A stretch of 64,000 nucleotides of DNA from Osedax fenrisi. Taxonomy: Eukaryota > Annelida > Polychaeta > Sabellida > Siboglinidae. The notes below the pieces were generated by a model that saw only the letters and a list, made by a program, of their open reading frames with translations, ran no database searches and was not told where the DNA came from. A program made the position numbers and the translations under genes. This document shows, one piece after another, positions 24,558 to 35,576 of the stretch. The DNA lies in assembly GCA_964019155.1 (NCBI GenBank), contig OZ025241.1, forward strand, positions 104,175,059 to 104,239,058, read 5' to 3'. Each line of letters begins with the position of its first letter. Within the stretch, counting starts at the first letter, position 1.

Positions 24558-26214
24558 ATTTGCAGTGCACATCCAGCACCATAAGCTGAAGTAGCTTTTA
24601 TAATCTTATCAGTTCTCTTGATACGAATTCTTTTCGTATCGGAGAGATGTTTCGCATCAATAGCTTTAGACTCAGATGATACAGTGGTAAACTTCAGATT
24701 TCTATTTGATAGATCAGCAAACGCAGACTCCCCGTTGTTGAAGATGGATATGGCCTTCGTCACAGCACATTGGAGCTTAGAAAGGGAAACTAACTTTCTC
24801 TGTAAAATATATATTTTATAAATTTATTTACAATGCATTTTATAAATATATATATACCTTTGAACATAGTTACCACAATGTATTGTAGATGTAAATATGT
24901 GTAGAAAGTAATGTAGAAAATATAATACATATATATGTATATCATGTATTAATTTTAGGTATGTAATATATAACTAGAATATACAAATACATATATTATA
25001 AATTTGTAAAAAATGTGTAGAAAGTAATGTAGAAAATATAATATATATGTATACCATGTATTAATTTTAGGTATGTAATATAATAACTAGAATACACAAA
25101 TACATATATTATAAATTTGTAAAAAATGTGTAGAAAGTAATGTAGAAAATATAATATATATATATGTATATCATGTATTAATTTTAGGTGTGTAATATAT
25201 AACTAGAATACACAAATACATATATTATAAATTTGTAAAAAATGTGTAGAAAGTAATGTAGAAAATATAATATATATATATGTATATCATGTATGAATTT
25301 TAGGTATGTAATATATAACTAGAATACACAAATACATATATTATAAATTTGTAAAATATGTGTAGAAAGTAACGTAGAAAATATAATATATATATATGTA
25401 TATCATGTATGAATTTTAGGTATGTAATATATAACTAGAATATACAAATACATATATTATAAATTTGTAAAATATGTTTAGAAAGTAACATAGAAAATAT
25501 AATATATATATATGTATATCATGTATTAATATTAGGTATGTAATATATAACTAACCATATCGACTAGTGCAGTATGTTCCATAGGTTGCAGAGTAAGTTC
25601 AGGGGAAGGCTGGCTATCTCGAATTCTAAAATAATATGTATAATTTGTACATGAATATATACTATGTTATATACAATATTTGTATTTTTTAAAATAATAT
25701 ATGTATGTTATGAATGTTAAAATATAATATTACATTTGTAGAATGTTTGCAGAAAATAATGAAGCTTTTATTTTCAAAGAATAACATAGATAATGAGTAA
25801 ATAATATAATAATACATAATAAATAATAATAAATATCATATATAATAAAATTATATTATAAATATTTAGTATATAATCAGTAAATAACGATATTATAACT
25901 ATATTAGAATATTGTAATAAAAAATTAGTTATATAATCTTATTATATTATACATATTTGAATATTAGGATAGTTATAGTATATTAGTATAGCTATATAAT
26001 TTTAATTAGTTATAAATTGAAGACAATTATTACGTTTTATTTTTTTTTCAATGGCCGATGAAAATTATAATATTTTATCAAATTAAATGTGTTATATCCT
26101 AGCAAATAATAATAATTTATATATTATTTTTAATATAATATATATATATATATAAACCTGATTTACTATTTCCCTAAACCGTGCATTTCTAGCACGTTTG
26201 GAAATTTGAGGCAT
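24542..26214 (-). CDS. Candidate three-exon small gene carried in TTAA element
   Basis: Read on the minus strand. Exon 1 is 26214-26158: ATG, 19 codons, MPQISKRARNARFREIVNQ, then a GTTTAT donor. Exon 2 is 25625-25556: a TATTTTAG acceptor, then 23 open codons including SQPSPELTLQPMEHTALVDM, then a GTTAGT donor. Exon 3 is 24799-24542: a TTTTACAG acceptor, then 85 codons and a stop, including SKLQCAVTKAISIFNNGES and DTKRIRIKRTDKI. Exons 2 and 3 join in phase. Exon 1 to exon 2 is out of phase by the simplest splice, so a missing micro-exon, an indel or decay is likely. Codon use is far more balanced than the surrounding DNA. The N-terminus is basic. No family is recognised. It may be a captured host gene fragment or an accessory gene of the element. 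Confidence 0.5.
24890..25552. repeat. Tandem array, about 116-bp unit, between exons 2 and 3
   Basis: The motif AATTTTAGGTATGTAATATA recurs at about 24951, 25063, 25178, 25296, 25412 and 25528 (the last with TATTAGG), a period of 112-118 bases. Each unit also holds TGTGTAGAAAGTAATGTAGA. It fills the second intron of the candidate gene. Confidence 0.9.
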
Positions 26215-26664
26215 GATACAAATTAAAACGTGATTTGTAGCAGCGAAATCAAATAGTAAAAGAAATTATTTGTATTTATAAACGTCGTAATTGAATGCTC
26301 TAACACCCATTGGCTATAAATTTAACCGATTTTAAATATTAAAACATGTAGCGACATCTATACTTATTATTATAGTTTTTAAAATATTAAAATTCGTTAT
26401 TATTTCATAGAAATTATAATAAAAACGTAAACTAATTATTTGAATTTTGTGTTCATCGAGATTAGAAAAAAATATCATATTTATATAAACTATTTTTCGA
26501 GCTCGTATTTATAAATGCTTATTTATGTCACTTTTAAATACTTTTATGGACTGTCCGATATACCATTTTAAAGAGAAATAATCAAATATTATGAATATTA
26601 TATAAAAAATATTAAAAAAAATAATATTTTGTTTTCAATATCAGGGTGTTGCGCGGCCCCTTAA

Positions 26665-26765
26665 TAGTAATTCATTAAAAATAAATCTAGAAAAAACAAA
26701 AGTTATATATATTAATCTCAAAGTAATAACAAATGAAAATAATGCTATACAATAAATAATACACA
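26665..26765 (+). pseudogene. LINE reverse transcriptase remnant, 3' half
   Basis: This is the continuation, after the TTAA insertions, of the LINE remnant ending at 22119. It reads NSLKINLEKTKVIYINLK, the usual stretch after the YADD motif. In unit 2 the same sequence (35162-35215) is continuous with the YADD region. Confidence 0.6.
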
Positions 26766-26774
26766 ATACAAACT

Positions 26775-28260
26775 ATCAGATTCTATTTTATTTTTACATT
26801 TTTTTATATTATATTATTCATATTTGCATTTGTTTGATTATTTCATAAATTCTATTTTATATTTACATTGATTTTACATTATATTATTTTTACATTGATT
26901 TTACATTATATTATTTATATTTTTATTTATACATTTATTTTACATTATTCATATTTGTATTAGTATTTTTTTGATTATTTCATAAATTCTAATTTATTTT
27001 AATATTGATTTTACATTATATTATTTGTGTTTGATTATTTCATAAATTCTATTTTATTTTAACATAGATTTTAAATTATTTTATTCATATTTGTATTTGT
27101 TTGACTATTTTATATATTATATTTTATTTTAACATTAATTTTACCTTATATTATTTGCATGTTTAATAATTTAATAAATTATATTTTATTTTTACAGTAT
27201 ATTATTCATAATTGTATTTGTATTTGTTTGATTAATTTTTAAATTCTATTTTATTTTAAAATTGATTTTACATTATATTATTTGATTATTTCATAAATTC
27301 TATTTTATATTTACATTATATTATTTGTACATTGATTTTACATTATATTATTTATATTTTATAAATTCTATTTTATTTTAACATTAATTTTACATTATAT
27401 CATTTATATTTATTTCATTATTTTATAAATTCTATTCTATTTTATTTTATAAATTCTATTTTATTTTTACATTATATTATTTGTGTTTGATTATCTCATA
27501 AATTCTCATTAATTTTAACATTGATTTTACATTGATTTTAAATTATATTATTCATATTTCTATTTGAATATTTTATAAATTCTATTTTATTTTAATATTG
27601 ATTTTACATTATATTATTTATATTTGTATTTGTTTGATTATTTTATAAATTCTATTTTATTTTTACATTATAATATTTGTGTTTGATTATTTCATAAATT
27701 CTATTTTATTTTAACATTGATTTTATTTTTACATTGATTTTACATAATATTAATATTATTCATATTTTATTATTTATATTTATTTTTATTTCATAAATTC
27801 TATTTTATTTTAATATAATATGTAATATGTATTTGTTTGAATATTTTATAAATTCTATTTTATTTTAACATTAATTTTACATTATATCATTTATATTTAT
27901 TTCATTATTTTATAAATTCTATTCTATTTTATTTTATAAATTCTATTTTATTTTTACATTATAATATTTGTGTTTGATTTTTTCATAAATTCTATTTTAT
28001 TTTAATATTTATTTTATTTGTACATTGATTTTACATAATATTATTCATATTTATTTTTATTTCATAAATTTTATTTTAATATAATATGTAATATATATTT
28101 GTTTGATTATTTTATAAATTATATTTTATTTTAAATTATATTATCCATATTTGTATTTCATAAATTCTATTTTATTTTAATATTAATTTTAAATTGTATT
28201 ATTCATATTTATATATGTATTTGTTTAATTATTTTATAAATTCTATTCTATTTTAACATT
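26775..28260. repeat. Degenerate AT minisatellite (unit 1)
   Basis: It is an irregular tandem of CATAAATTCTATTTTATTTT, ACATTGATTTTACATTATAT and TATTCATATTTGTATTTG words with a loose 50-75 base period. It holds no gene. The matching tract in unit 2 (39656-40659) is about 450 bases shorter, so copy number has changed since duplication. Confidence 0.8.
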
Positions 28261-28268
28261 GATCGTAC

Positions 28269-28740
28269 CATAGATATAAAGAAAGTGGATAAGCAATTGA
28301 ATGTAGTGTATGACACTATCCGCTATGAGCGCTGCAGTCTAAACCCACTATCTGGCCCACTACTTTTTATTTATACACATATATATTGATAATTACTAAC
28401 AATTTTAATGTACTATCTATACTAAAAATTAAATAATATATTTAAAATACATCATATCAACATTCCTCGTAATTTTGTGTATTTAAATTGAAGATATAAT
28501 ACTATTTTATTGATTTTATTGATATTTATAATCTAAATACATTGATATAGATAGAAGTCACTTTAATCTATTTTGACGAAAAGCCTACTGTTTTAATATT
28601 TGACATATATAATATGACTAATATCCAATCAAAATCACTGATACCATTTTGTTAATTTATCGATAAAAGTGTCATCCGCGTATCTATCTTTTACATGCAT
28701 TGCGTGCGTCAATTGCTTATCCACTTTCTTTATATCGATG
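28269..28740. mobile_element. MITE, 472 bp, 8-bp TSD GATCGTAC (unit 1)
   Basis: GATCGTAC lies at 28261-28268 and 28741-28748. The inverted ends are CATAGATATAAAGAAAGTGG and CATCGATATAAAGAAAGTGG and extend about 32 bases. The interior has a tRNA-like stretch (ACTATCCGCTATGAGCGCTG, GCAGTCTAAACCC). The 8-bp TSD suggests a hAT-type mobiliser. The identical insertion at 40668 shows it predates the duplication. Confidence 0.9.
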
Positions 28741-28748
28741 GATCGTAC

Positions 28749-28915
28749 ATTATATTATTCATATTTCTATTTGTATGTTAGATTATTTCATAAATTCTAT
28801 TTTATTTAAAATTTATTTTACATTATATTATTCATATTTGTATTTCATAAATTCTATTTTATTTTTACATTGATTTTACATTATATTATTCATATTTGTA
28901 TTTTTATTTAATTAT
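28749..28915. repeat. AT minisatellite continuation (unit 1)
   Basis: The same CATAAATTCTATTTTATTT words resume after the MITE, showing that the MITE landed inside the minisatellite. The tract ends at ATTACACATACACGCAT. Confidence 0.8.
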
Positions 28916-29202
28916 TACACATACACGCATCTACACACATGCACACACATGCATGCTAACCTAGACAGAACCTTTATAGTCTCTATGTCGTGGGCGAATA
29001 CGTGAATACCAGAACTTAGCAGCACCTCCAGGGATGACTGTGACCCGCTGAAGTCAGAGCTTAGGCATTCTATTAGGATGCCCGTTTCCTGGGGGAGGTG
29101 GATGTATTTTAGATATGGTAGATTAGCATTCTATTAGGATGCTGGGCTTCCTGGTGGGTGAGGAGTATAAATGTAAAAATATAATTAATAGATATATAAA
29201 CA

Positions 29203-29541
29203 ATGTATTACTACAACATAATAGTACAATTTATGGGTTTTCATACAAAAAAAACTGTGCGATATCGTCTAGATTTTTATAGCCCGATATCAGGTAAATT
29301 TTTTAAAGCGAATAAATTACAGCCAGATATTTGTTGTTATGAAACCATCTTTATTATTATTTTGTTATTATTATCAGATTTAGGTTTTTACATCAGGGTA
29401 ATTATAGAAGCAGTGCTTATCGAGATAATTATTAATAAATATAAAAATTACTCATTAATAATAAATAATAATATAAATATATTGATGTATATATTGTTAT
29501 TGTTATTTTGTGGAGTCTTTTCATTCCATCCAGGAACTTAG
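29203..29541 (+). CDS. Hypothetical 112-codon ORF (unit 1)
   Basis: This is an open frame from ATG to TAG. The N-terminal 50 residues are mixed and basic (GFHTKKTVRYRLDFYSPISG); the rest has hydrophobic segments (TIFIIILLLLSDLGFY; ILMYILLLLFCGVFSF). The C-terminus CGVFSFHPGT is reminiscent of the leucine-rich CGDxExNPGP leader found at the start of some LINE proteins, but the key D and final P are missing. The upstream GC-richer 250 bases (28970-29160) could be a LINE 5' leader. It is identical in unit 2, which reflects recent duplication rather than selection. It may be a decayed LINE N-terminus or a chance ORF. Confidence 0.3.
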   Translation: MYYYNIIVQFMGFHTKKTVRYRLDFYSPISGKFFKANKLQPDICCYETIFIIILLLLSDLGFYIRVIIEAVLIEIIINKYKNYSLIINNNINILMYILLLLFCGVFSFHPGT

Positions 29542-29693
29542 ATGAAGTTTTCACTTATAACCATATATGGCTCTATTGTCCCTTCGAAGCCGCTCTCATG
29601 TTAACACATTCATGTGTTTAACGAGAGCCGATCATTTATTTACACACACTTATATAAAATCACTTCTAAATATTATTTTAAGACCTATTTTAA

Positions 29694-29770
29694 TGGTCAG
29701 GACGAGGTTCAAATCCGCGACCTACTGTTTGTGTGTCTGACAACTTAGACAACTGATCCACACAGACAGT
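29694..29770 (-). repeat. tRNA-derived SINE-like segment (unit 1)
   Basis: On the minus strand it reads TGGATCAGTTGTCTAAG (box A-like) then TAGGTCGCGGATTTGAACC (box B-like), in the order and spacing of a tRNA. The ends do not form an acceptor stem. The unit 2 copy is at 42093-42169. Confidence 0.5.
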
Positions 29771-29779
29771 TTAATAAAT

Positions 29780-31130
29780 ATAACAATATTAGATATTATT
29801 TTTAACAAATTAAATATAAATAATTATTTTTAGTTAATATCATTTTTCATTTTTATAGAGATTCAAATAAGTAAAATAAAATTATTAATATTAATTAATT
29901 TAAATTATATAATTGTTAATAAATAATTATAAATAACTAAGTAAACGGATTGATTAAAACACGTTAAATATAAAATACACATATATAATTAAACATAGTA
30001 TAATATACCAATGTAAATGAATATAATTAGTAATAAACTAATGTATCTTAACTGTAACGAGCATTGATAATGCTGTATTAGCTAAGGTATACAAACTTCT
30101 CCTCAAGCGCTATAACAGTTTCAGCTATATGGCATCACCACCATCTTCTATGTCTAATGAATGTATATGTTCATTAGTGTATGTAGTCAGTATGCATTAG
30201 AGGTTAATTAAAATTCATATTTCTAAATAAATATGTTATTAAATATATTATAATAATTTATATAAAATGATTTTAATATAATCATATTGAATTCATTAAT
30301 CTGAAAACGAATTTTGTAGTGAATTTTAATTATTATTCAAATTTGTACTACGATACAAAACGATAAAATCACTAAAGCGTAAAATAAATTTTCACAAAAT
30401 ATGCATTCGCATACTTATAGACTTAGAGACAGAGATTATTGGTTAATTATATGTTAATATCAAATAAATATATTATGTTATAATATAGTATAATATTTAG
30501 TAATCTACAAGTATGCTATGAAGTAAAGTTAAGCTACGCTATAAACAGTACTACATAGTACTAGGCTATAGGATATACATGTACCGTCTCTGTTCACACT
30601 GGTCAATACTCTGCGATGGCGGTGTTGAATGGGGTCAAGAGGGGCGGGAGGTCAAGAGGGGTGGGAGGTCTTCACCAGTACACGTGTCTCCTATTAACTG
30701 TGGGGGGGGGGTTAGTTTAAATTCGGTAGATGATGATTAAAATGATAATCTTAATTATAATATTAATAATGATGATGCTGATGATGATAATGATGATGAT
30801 GGCATTGATAATGATAGCGATAATGGAAGAATTTGTTACAGAATATAATGATAACGATGAATTTTTAAAATTTTGTATTGATTAGATTGTAGAATGTAGG
30901 TTTGATATAGGTTCTTGCTATTGTTCAATCTTATTTTATAAATCTAATAACTTCTTATTATTACACGTTATAGTGAATTCTAGTGGAGATATATATTTAT
31001 AAAACTAATAAATCTATTCATTAATGACTAATCTCATAATAGTTTAATATATCGAGAGACAGTAAACATATTATATAATAGTTGTCCGATATATAGTTCG
31101 ACATACAATATGGAATGGTACATTATGCGT
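29780..31130. other. AT-rich DNA with G-rich direct repeat and GAT microsatellite
   Basis: No gene is seen. GGTCAAGAGGGG(C/T)GGGA occurs twice at about 30633-30666, followed by a long G run (about 30702-30711). A GAT/AAT-rich microsatellite covers about 30729-30823. All are repeated in unit 2 around 43030-43220. Confidence 0.6.
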
Positions 31131-31529
31131 TTACATAGGGGGGTGTTGTATAACACATATATAACATAACAGGTTTAATATGTGATTTCCATGAAGATAC
31201 GAATTTAGTTGACAAGCAACTACTCGTTCTAGGGTTTTGGAGAGCATTGATAAGTTGGAGATTGGTCGGTAGTTGGGGAGGATTGATTTGTCGAGGTTTT
31301 GTTTTTTATGATGGGTGTAAAATATGCTGTTTTCATATAGATTGGAACAATGATTGAGGTAAGTTAGTTTTCTATTATTTTTGGTAATAAGATGTAGATA
31401 AATGTGGTACTTATTTAATATAGAATGAGGAATTGGATATAGTTCGGAAGATGTATTTACTGCACTGAGGAGTAGTTGATGGTAATGTGAAGGAGGAAAG
31501 GGAATATAGAGGTGAATTATATAGTTCAT
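31131..31529 (-). pseudogene. LINE RT N-terminal fragment (unit 2)
   Basis: This is the 5' part of the copy 1 LINE frame (SELYPIPHSILNKYH to SKTLERVVACQLNSYL). It loses homology at about 31170, where unit 1 right-end sequence is joined, so the last about 15 codons of the frame are junction sequence. No catalytic residues remain. Confidence 0.8.
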
Positions 31530-32407
31530 TGAGTGGTATAGGGAGTGATTTAATTATATTCATGACTTTAGTATTTAGAATTTACTTAATTATAATACGA
31601 ATAATGTACGTACATAGGAATTTTATATATTTAAAAAGATTAAAAAGACCGTTTAATTGCAAGTTAAAGAAATATATTATATGTGTATGGTAATATAACA
31701 ACGATATGTAAATTATTAGAGAAATAAAACTAATTATATTTCTAAAATGACTTAATTAATTTCAATCATATATACAAAATATTATTAACGTAAACGGTAT
31801 AATTGTATAATAAGATAACACAATTATAGGTAAACTGTTGTATTACGACTTATAATAGAAATTAAAAATATTAGTATTTATCTCTATATTATAATTTTCT
31901 AACTTATAACTATTTACACTACTATCAAAGATTTTCCGAAGGAAAGATATAACACTTACGAGAAATCATGTTTTCTAATTTGTATACAAAATACCCTGAT
32001 GCCACCTATAGCCGGTTACTTTTAGGAACTATGATTTGTTTATAATGTAAATTCGTATTTGACTATATACTTTTAAAATGTTAAATAATATGCTTTAAAT
32101 TAATATATGATGAAAACTAAGTGTTCATTACTAATATATAAAAACAAATATGATATGTATGTTTTAAATGCTATAAGTATATATTTAGTAAGTAAAAGCT
32201 AATTTATATTGCATGTAATTTAATAGAGCAATGAAAACATTGTTGTATGCAAACAGAGCCGAACCTAAATCTATTTCAGTGATTTCGATACTACTGCTAG
32301 CAGCGGCAGGGGATATTACTAAATTACGTTGCATGCATAGGGAGTGTTTTATATCTTTGCTTCGTAAAATCTTTGCTACTATTAAATATAACTATAAAAT
32401 ATAATAA

Positions 32408-32489
32408 GTCAAATGGTAGAGTTGTCAAGAGTGTGTATTACCATGCTTATTTTGCCCTAATGTCAGGGTTTGACTTCCCGTCATGGAAC
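32408..32489 (+). repeat. tRNA-derived SINE-like segment (unit 2)
   Basis: This is the duplicate of the segment at 20392, with two changes in the box A region (TGGTAGAGTTGTCAAGAGTG). The box B-like GGGTTTGACTTCCC is kept. Confidence 0.5.
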
Positions 32490-32571
32490 ATTTATTTTAT
32501 CTTTTTACAATATATAATTATTTGTTTTAATATATTTATATATATATATATATATACATATTAGTGTACTT

Positions 32572-34083
32572 TAGTGCTGTAAATGAACTCACTTTTTGAA
32601 GTATCGATACATGTTCGAACACAAGTTTTGAAGTATCGCTACTGTTCGAAAATTTTTTTTGAAGTATCGATACATGTTCGAACATAAGTTTTGAAGTATC
32701 GATACTGTTCGAACAAAATTTGTGAAGTATCGATACTGTTCGAACATTTTTTTTGGAAGTATCGAAACTTGTTCGAATTTTTTTTTTGAAGTATCGATAC
32801 TTTTTCGAATAACATTTTGTAAGTATAGATACTTGTATATAAATTACGCCAAGCATTTTGATAGGGCCGTGTAAATGATGCCTAAAAAAGACTTATAATA
32901 TATAAACGAATCAAGCCTATTATGTAATGGGCTCAAACAAAATTGAGATTCTTAATTAGTGAATCTTGCCCATTTTTCATTATCTCGAGACAATAAAATC
33001 CTAAAATTCATAATAGAAATTTATAATGAAAGATTATAATAAATATTATATTAAACCCGAAAAAGAGATTTTTTTCCATTAAGATGATTTAAAAATGTTT
33101 TTCAGATGTAAAATCTTCAGCACGCCTTTTTGAAATATTTTTTTTACATTGTTTTAAAATATTTTAAAAATTATTTTGAAATATTAAAAAAAAAAATTTC
33201 AAATATTTTTAAAATATTTGTAAACATTTTTTAACATTTTCTTGAATAATTTTAAACATTATTTTTAAATTTTTTTTAAAAATTGTTGAAATATTTTTTA
33301 ATATTTAAAAAAAATATTTTGGATTAGTATCACTGGAAATCGTATTGAATTCTATAATAGACTTCTACATAATGTATTTTTATTAATTTTTATTAAAACA
33401 AAATTTATGATCAAAAATGTTTAGTTATGACTTTATATATATATATGTATACTTTATGTATATATACAACAATTATAGTTATATATATTTTAAATATTAT
33501 TTTTATTTTACACAAATACCCGAAATTAATCTACTAAAACCCGGAACGATATGTGACATTTTATAAAACCCGATCTCATTAAATATTTATTCTTATACGA
33601 TATATCCATATTTATATTGATTAAATGTGTATATTTTGATATTTTAAATTTATACGTACCACTGTAAAATATATGTTAAAGTAGTACTCACGTTGAATCC
33701 TTGTATCCTCAATATTTGACAGGTAGGAATAATTATAATATAGCCTAATATTTTTTTAACGGAATCTAAGATAATAACAAGTTTTGTTTACTAAAAATAA
33801 TTTAAATATATTCTACGATTTATTTATACAATCATTTATAATTTATTGTTAAATATCAATTAAGTTTACATATTAAAATTAAATATATTATCAAACATAT
33901 GATACATCGTAAGTTCGATAATTGCATAAAAAGTTCGATACTTGAATTCAAAGTTCGAAGTTCGAAGTTCAAAAGTTCGAAATTTGTAGTTCGAAAACCG
34001 AAATCTTTTTCAAAGTTCGAAGTATCAAAAGTTCGATACTGTTCGAAAAATGTTCGAACTGTTCGAGTTCATTTACAGCTCTA
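32572..34083. mobile_element. hAT-like nonautonomous element, 1512 bp, 8-bp TSD
   Basis: The TIRs are TAGTGCTGTAAATGAACTC and TAGAGCTGTAAATGAACTC (one mismatch in 19). The TSD GTGTACTT lies at 32564-32571 and 34084-34091, and unit 1 has the single-copy empty site at about 20553. About eight degenerate copies of GAAGTATCGATACTGTTCGA occupy 32594-32830, and an inverted TTCGAA/AAGTTCGA set lies at about 33905-34070. Such subterminal repeats are typical transposase-binding sites in hAT elements. No transposase is seen; the 106-codon minus frame over the repeats is a shadow. Confidence 0.9.
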
Positions 34084-34585
34084 GTGTACTTCGAACTGAT
34101 ACTCAATGATTATAAAATTTTGAATTCGGACTCGAAATAATACTTCGACTATTTCGAACCGATATTCTGGTAGTAGGGTTCGATTACAAAACTAATATAT
34201 ATATATATTCCTCTCTTAATCTGCATACCATATAGATATTTTTTTATATATATTTATTTTTAGTATATATATTCTATGTAATTTTATTATATTTATTAAA
34301 TATATATATTTGTGTATATATGCGCTAATTTATTTATAAATTATATTTTATATACATAATTAGATATTAGTTAAATAAATTACCAACTAATATTTATTAT
34401 GTTTCATTTTTAGTTTAGATCAAATATACAAATTGACCTACTTTAAATTTAAATATTGATTTTTAATAAAGTTGTACATTTCATTCTCTCCATTATTGCA
34501 TATATATTTTTATTTTATAAATATTTATTTGTTTTAATTTCTAATAATTTATTTATTATATTGAAATATACTTTATATGTATATA

Positions 34586-34640
<55 letters not shown>
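34586..34640. repeat. (TA)n microsatellite
   Basis: This is an almost pure TA tract, expanded relative to the unit 1 counterpart near 21090-21120. Confidence 0.9.
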
Positions 34641-34647
<7 letters not shown>

Positions 34648-34779
34648 TATTATATATTTATTTAATTTTTAAATTAATGTATTATATGCAGTGATTTTGT
34701 ATTTGTGTATATATTTAAGTTGTATGCATATTATCTTCTGATCGTAGATATATGTACATATTTTGTCACAAAATAGCTA

Positions 34780-35215
34780 TAACTTATTAGACCATACAGA
34801 TTATTAGACCATATTATACTAATAAATCGTATAAATATGATATTGCTATTAGATTCAATGCAATAGAATTAATCAAGTCCTACATCACAGAATGTACAGA
34901 AACTGTGAATGACTTATCTCAACAGAAATATTCTTAAAATACTGAATTCCAAAAGCTCTGTCATGCGGCCTACACTATTTAATCATTACATTTTAATGTA
35001 TACATAAACTCTATTTTTTAAATCATTGATAAATATAAACTAATAAAATACCACGCATATGCCCATGACTTAAAATTATATATTGATTCTTCATCTGAAA
35101 ATGACTTTACATCAGTAAAACTATTAAATGAATGCATTAATGAGATCACAGAATGGTTTAATAGTAATTCATTAAAAATAAATCTAGAAAAAACAAGTTA
35201 TATATATTAATCTCA
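34780..35215 (+). pseudogene. LINE reverse transcriptase remnant (unit 2)
   Basis: It reads LDHIILINR, then ELIKSYITE, then YHAYAHDLKLYIDSSSENDF, then LLNECINEITEWFNSNSLKI. This is the palm region of a LINE RT in which the catalytic YADD is YAHD. At least one frameshift and stop occur between the first two parts. It is too short and broken to act. Confidence 0.7.
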
Positions 35216-35576
35216 AAGTAATAACAAATGAAAATAATGCTATACAATAAATAATACACAATACAAACAATCAGATTCTATTTTATTTTTACATTTTTTT
35301 ATATTATATTATTCATATTTGCATTTGTTTGATTATTTGGTGATTACCAACCGTGGCAGTACTCGGAATTTGCGTATGTTGTAGGAGGTGTGTTTATGTT
35401 TTTATGATAATGATTGACGCGTGATTGCATGTTCTCGATGCAGACACACTAATTGATTATATATCCAAAGTAATATATATATATTCAATTTAATTGAATG
35501 GAATTAAATCTACTAATTGATTTTATTAATTAAGTATATATAAATGTATTATATAAATACATTGCTTATACATATA

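Larger units (their letters stand above)
23761..26660. mobile_element. TTAA-specific DNA element, 2900 bp, perfect 19-bp TIR
   Basis: The terminal inverted repeats are GGGGCCGCGCAACACCCTG, perfect over 19 bases, flanked by TTAA at 23757-23760 and 26661-26664. It lies head to tail with the 1633-bp element and shares its TTAA. It holds a 116-bp tandem array and a small multi-exon gene on the minus strand that does not look like a transposase. It could be piggyBac- or Kolobok-type; GGG rather than CCC at the 5' ends leaves the superfamily open. Confidence 0.85.
17190..31169. repeat. Segmental duplication unit 1
   Basis: Unit 1 runs from within the LINE RT (about 17190) to about 31169 and is followed directly by unit 2. 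Matching landmarks with unit 2 include the LINE 5' piece, the ACAGAGCCGAACC region (20240 / 32256), the LINE remnant (21760 / 34780), the AT minisatellite, the MITE (28269 / 40668) and the 112-codon ORF (29203 / 41602). Private insertions at 17683, 18802, 21162 and 22124-26660 account for most of its extra length over unit 2. Confidence 0.85.

Noticed and set aside
24890..25552. Evenly spaced repeats suggesting a CRISPR array
   Set aside because: The whole 116-bp unit is repeated with no variable spacers, in a eukaryotic transposon. It is an ordinary tandem array.
29694..29770. Functional tRNA gene
   Set aside because: Box A- and box B-like motifs are present, but the ends cannot form a 7-bp acceptor stem and the anticodon arm is poor. 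SINE-like remnant only.
32536..32856. 106-codon minus-strand ORF with SILQKFCSNSIDTSKL-type repeats
   Set aside because: It translates the TATCGATA/TTCGAAC subterminal repeats of the hAT-like element and crosses the element boundary.
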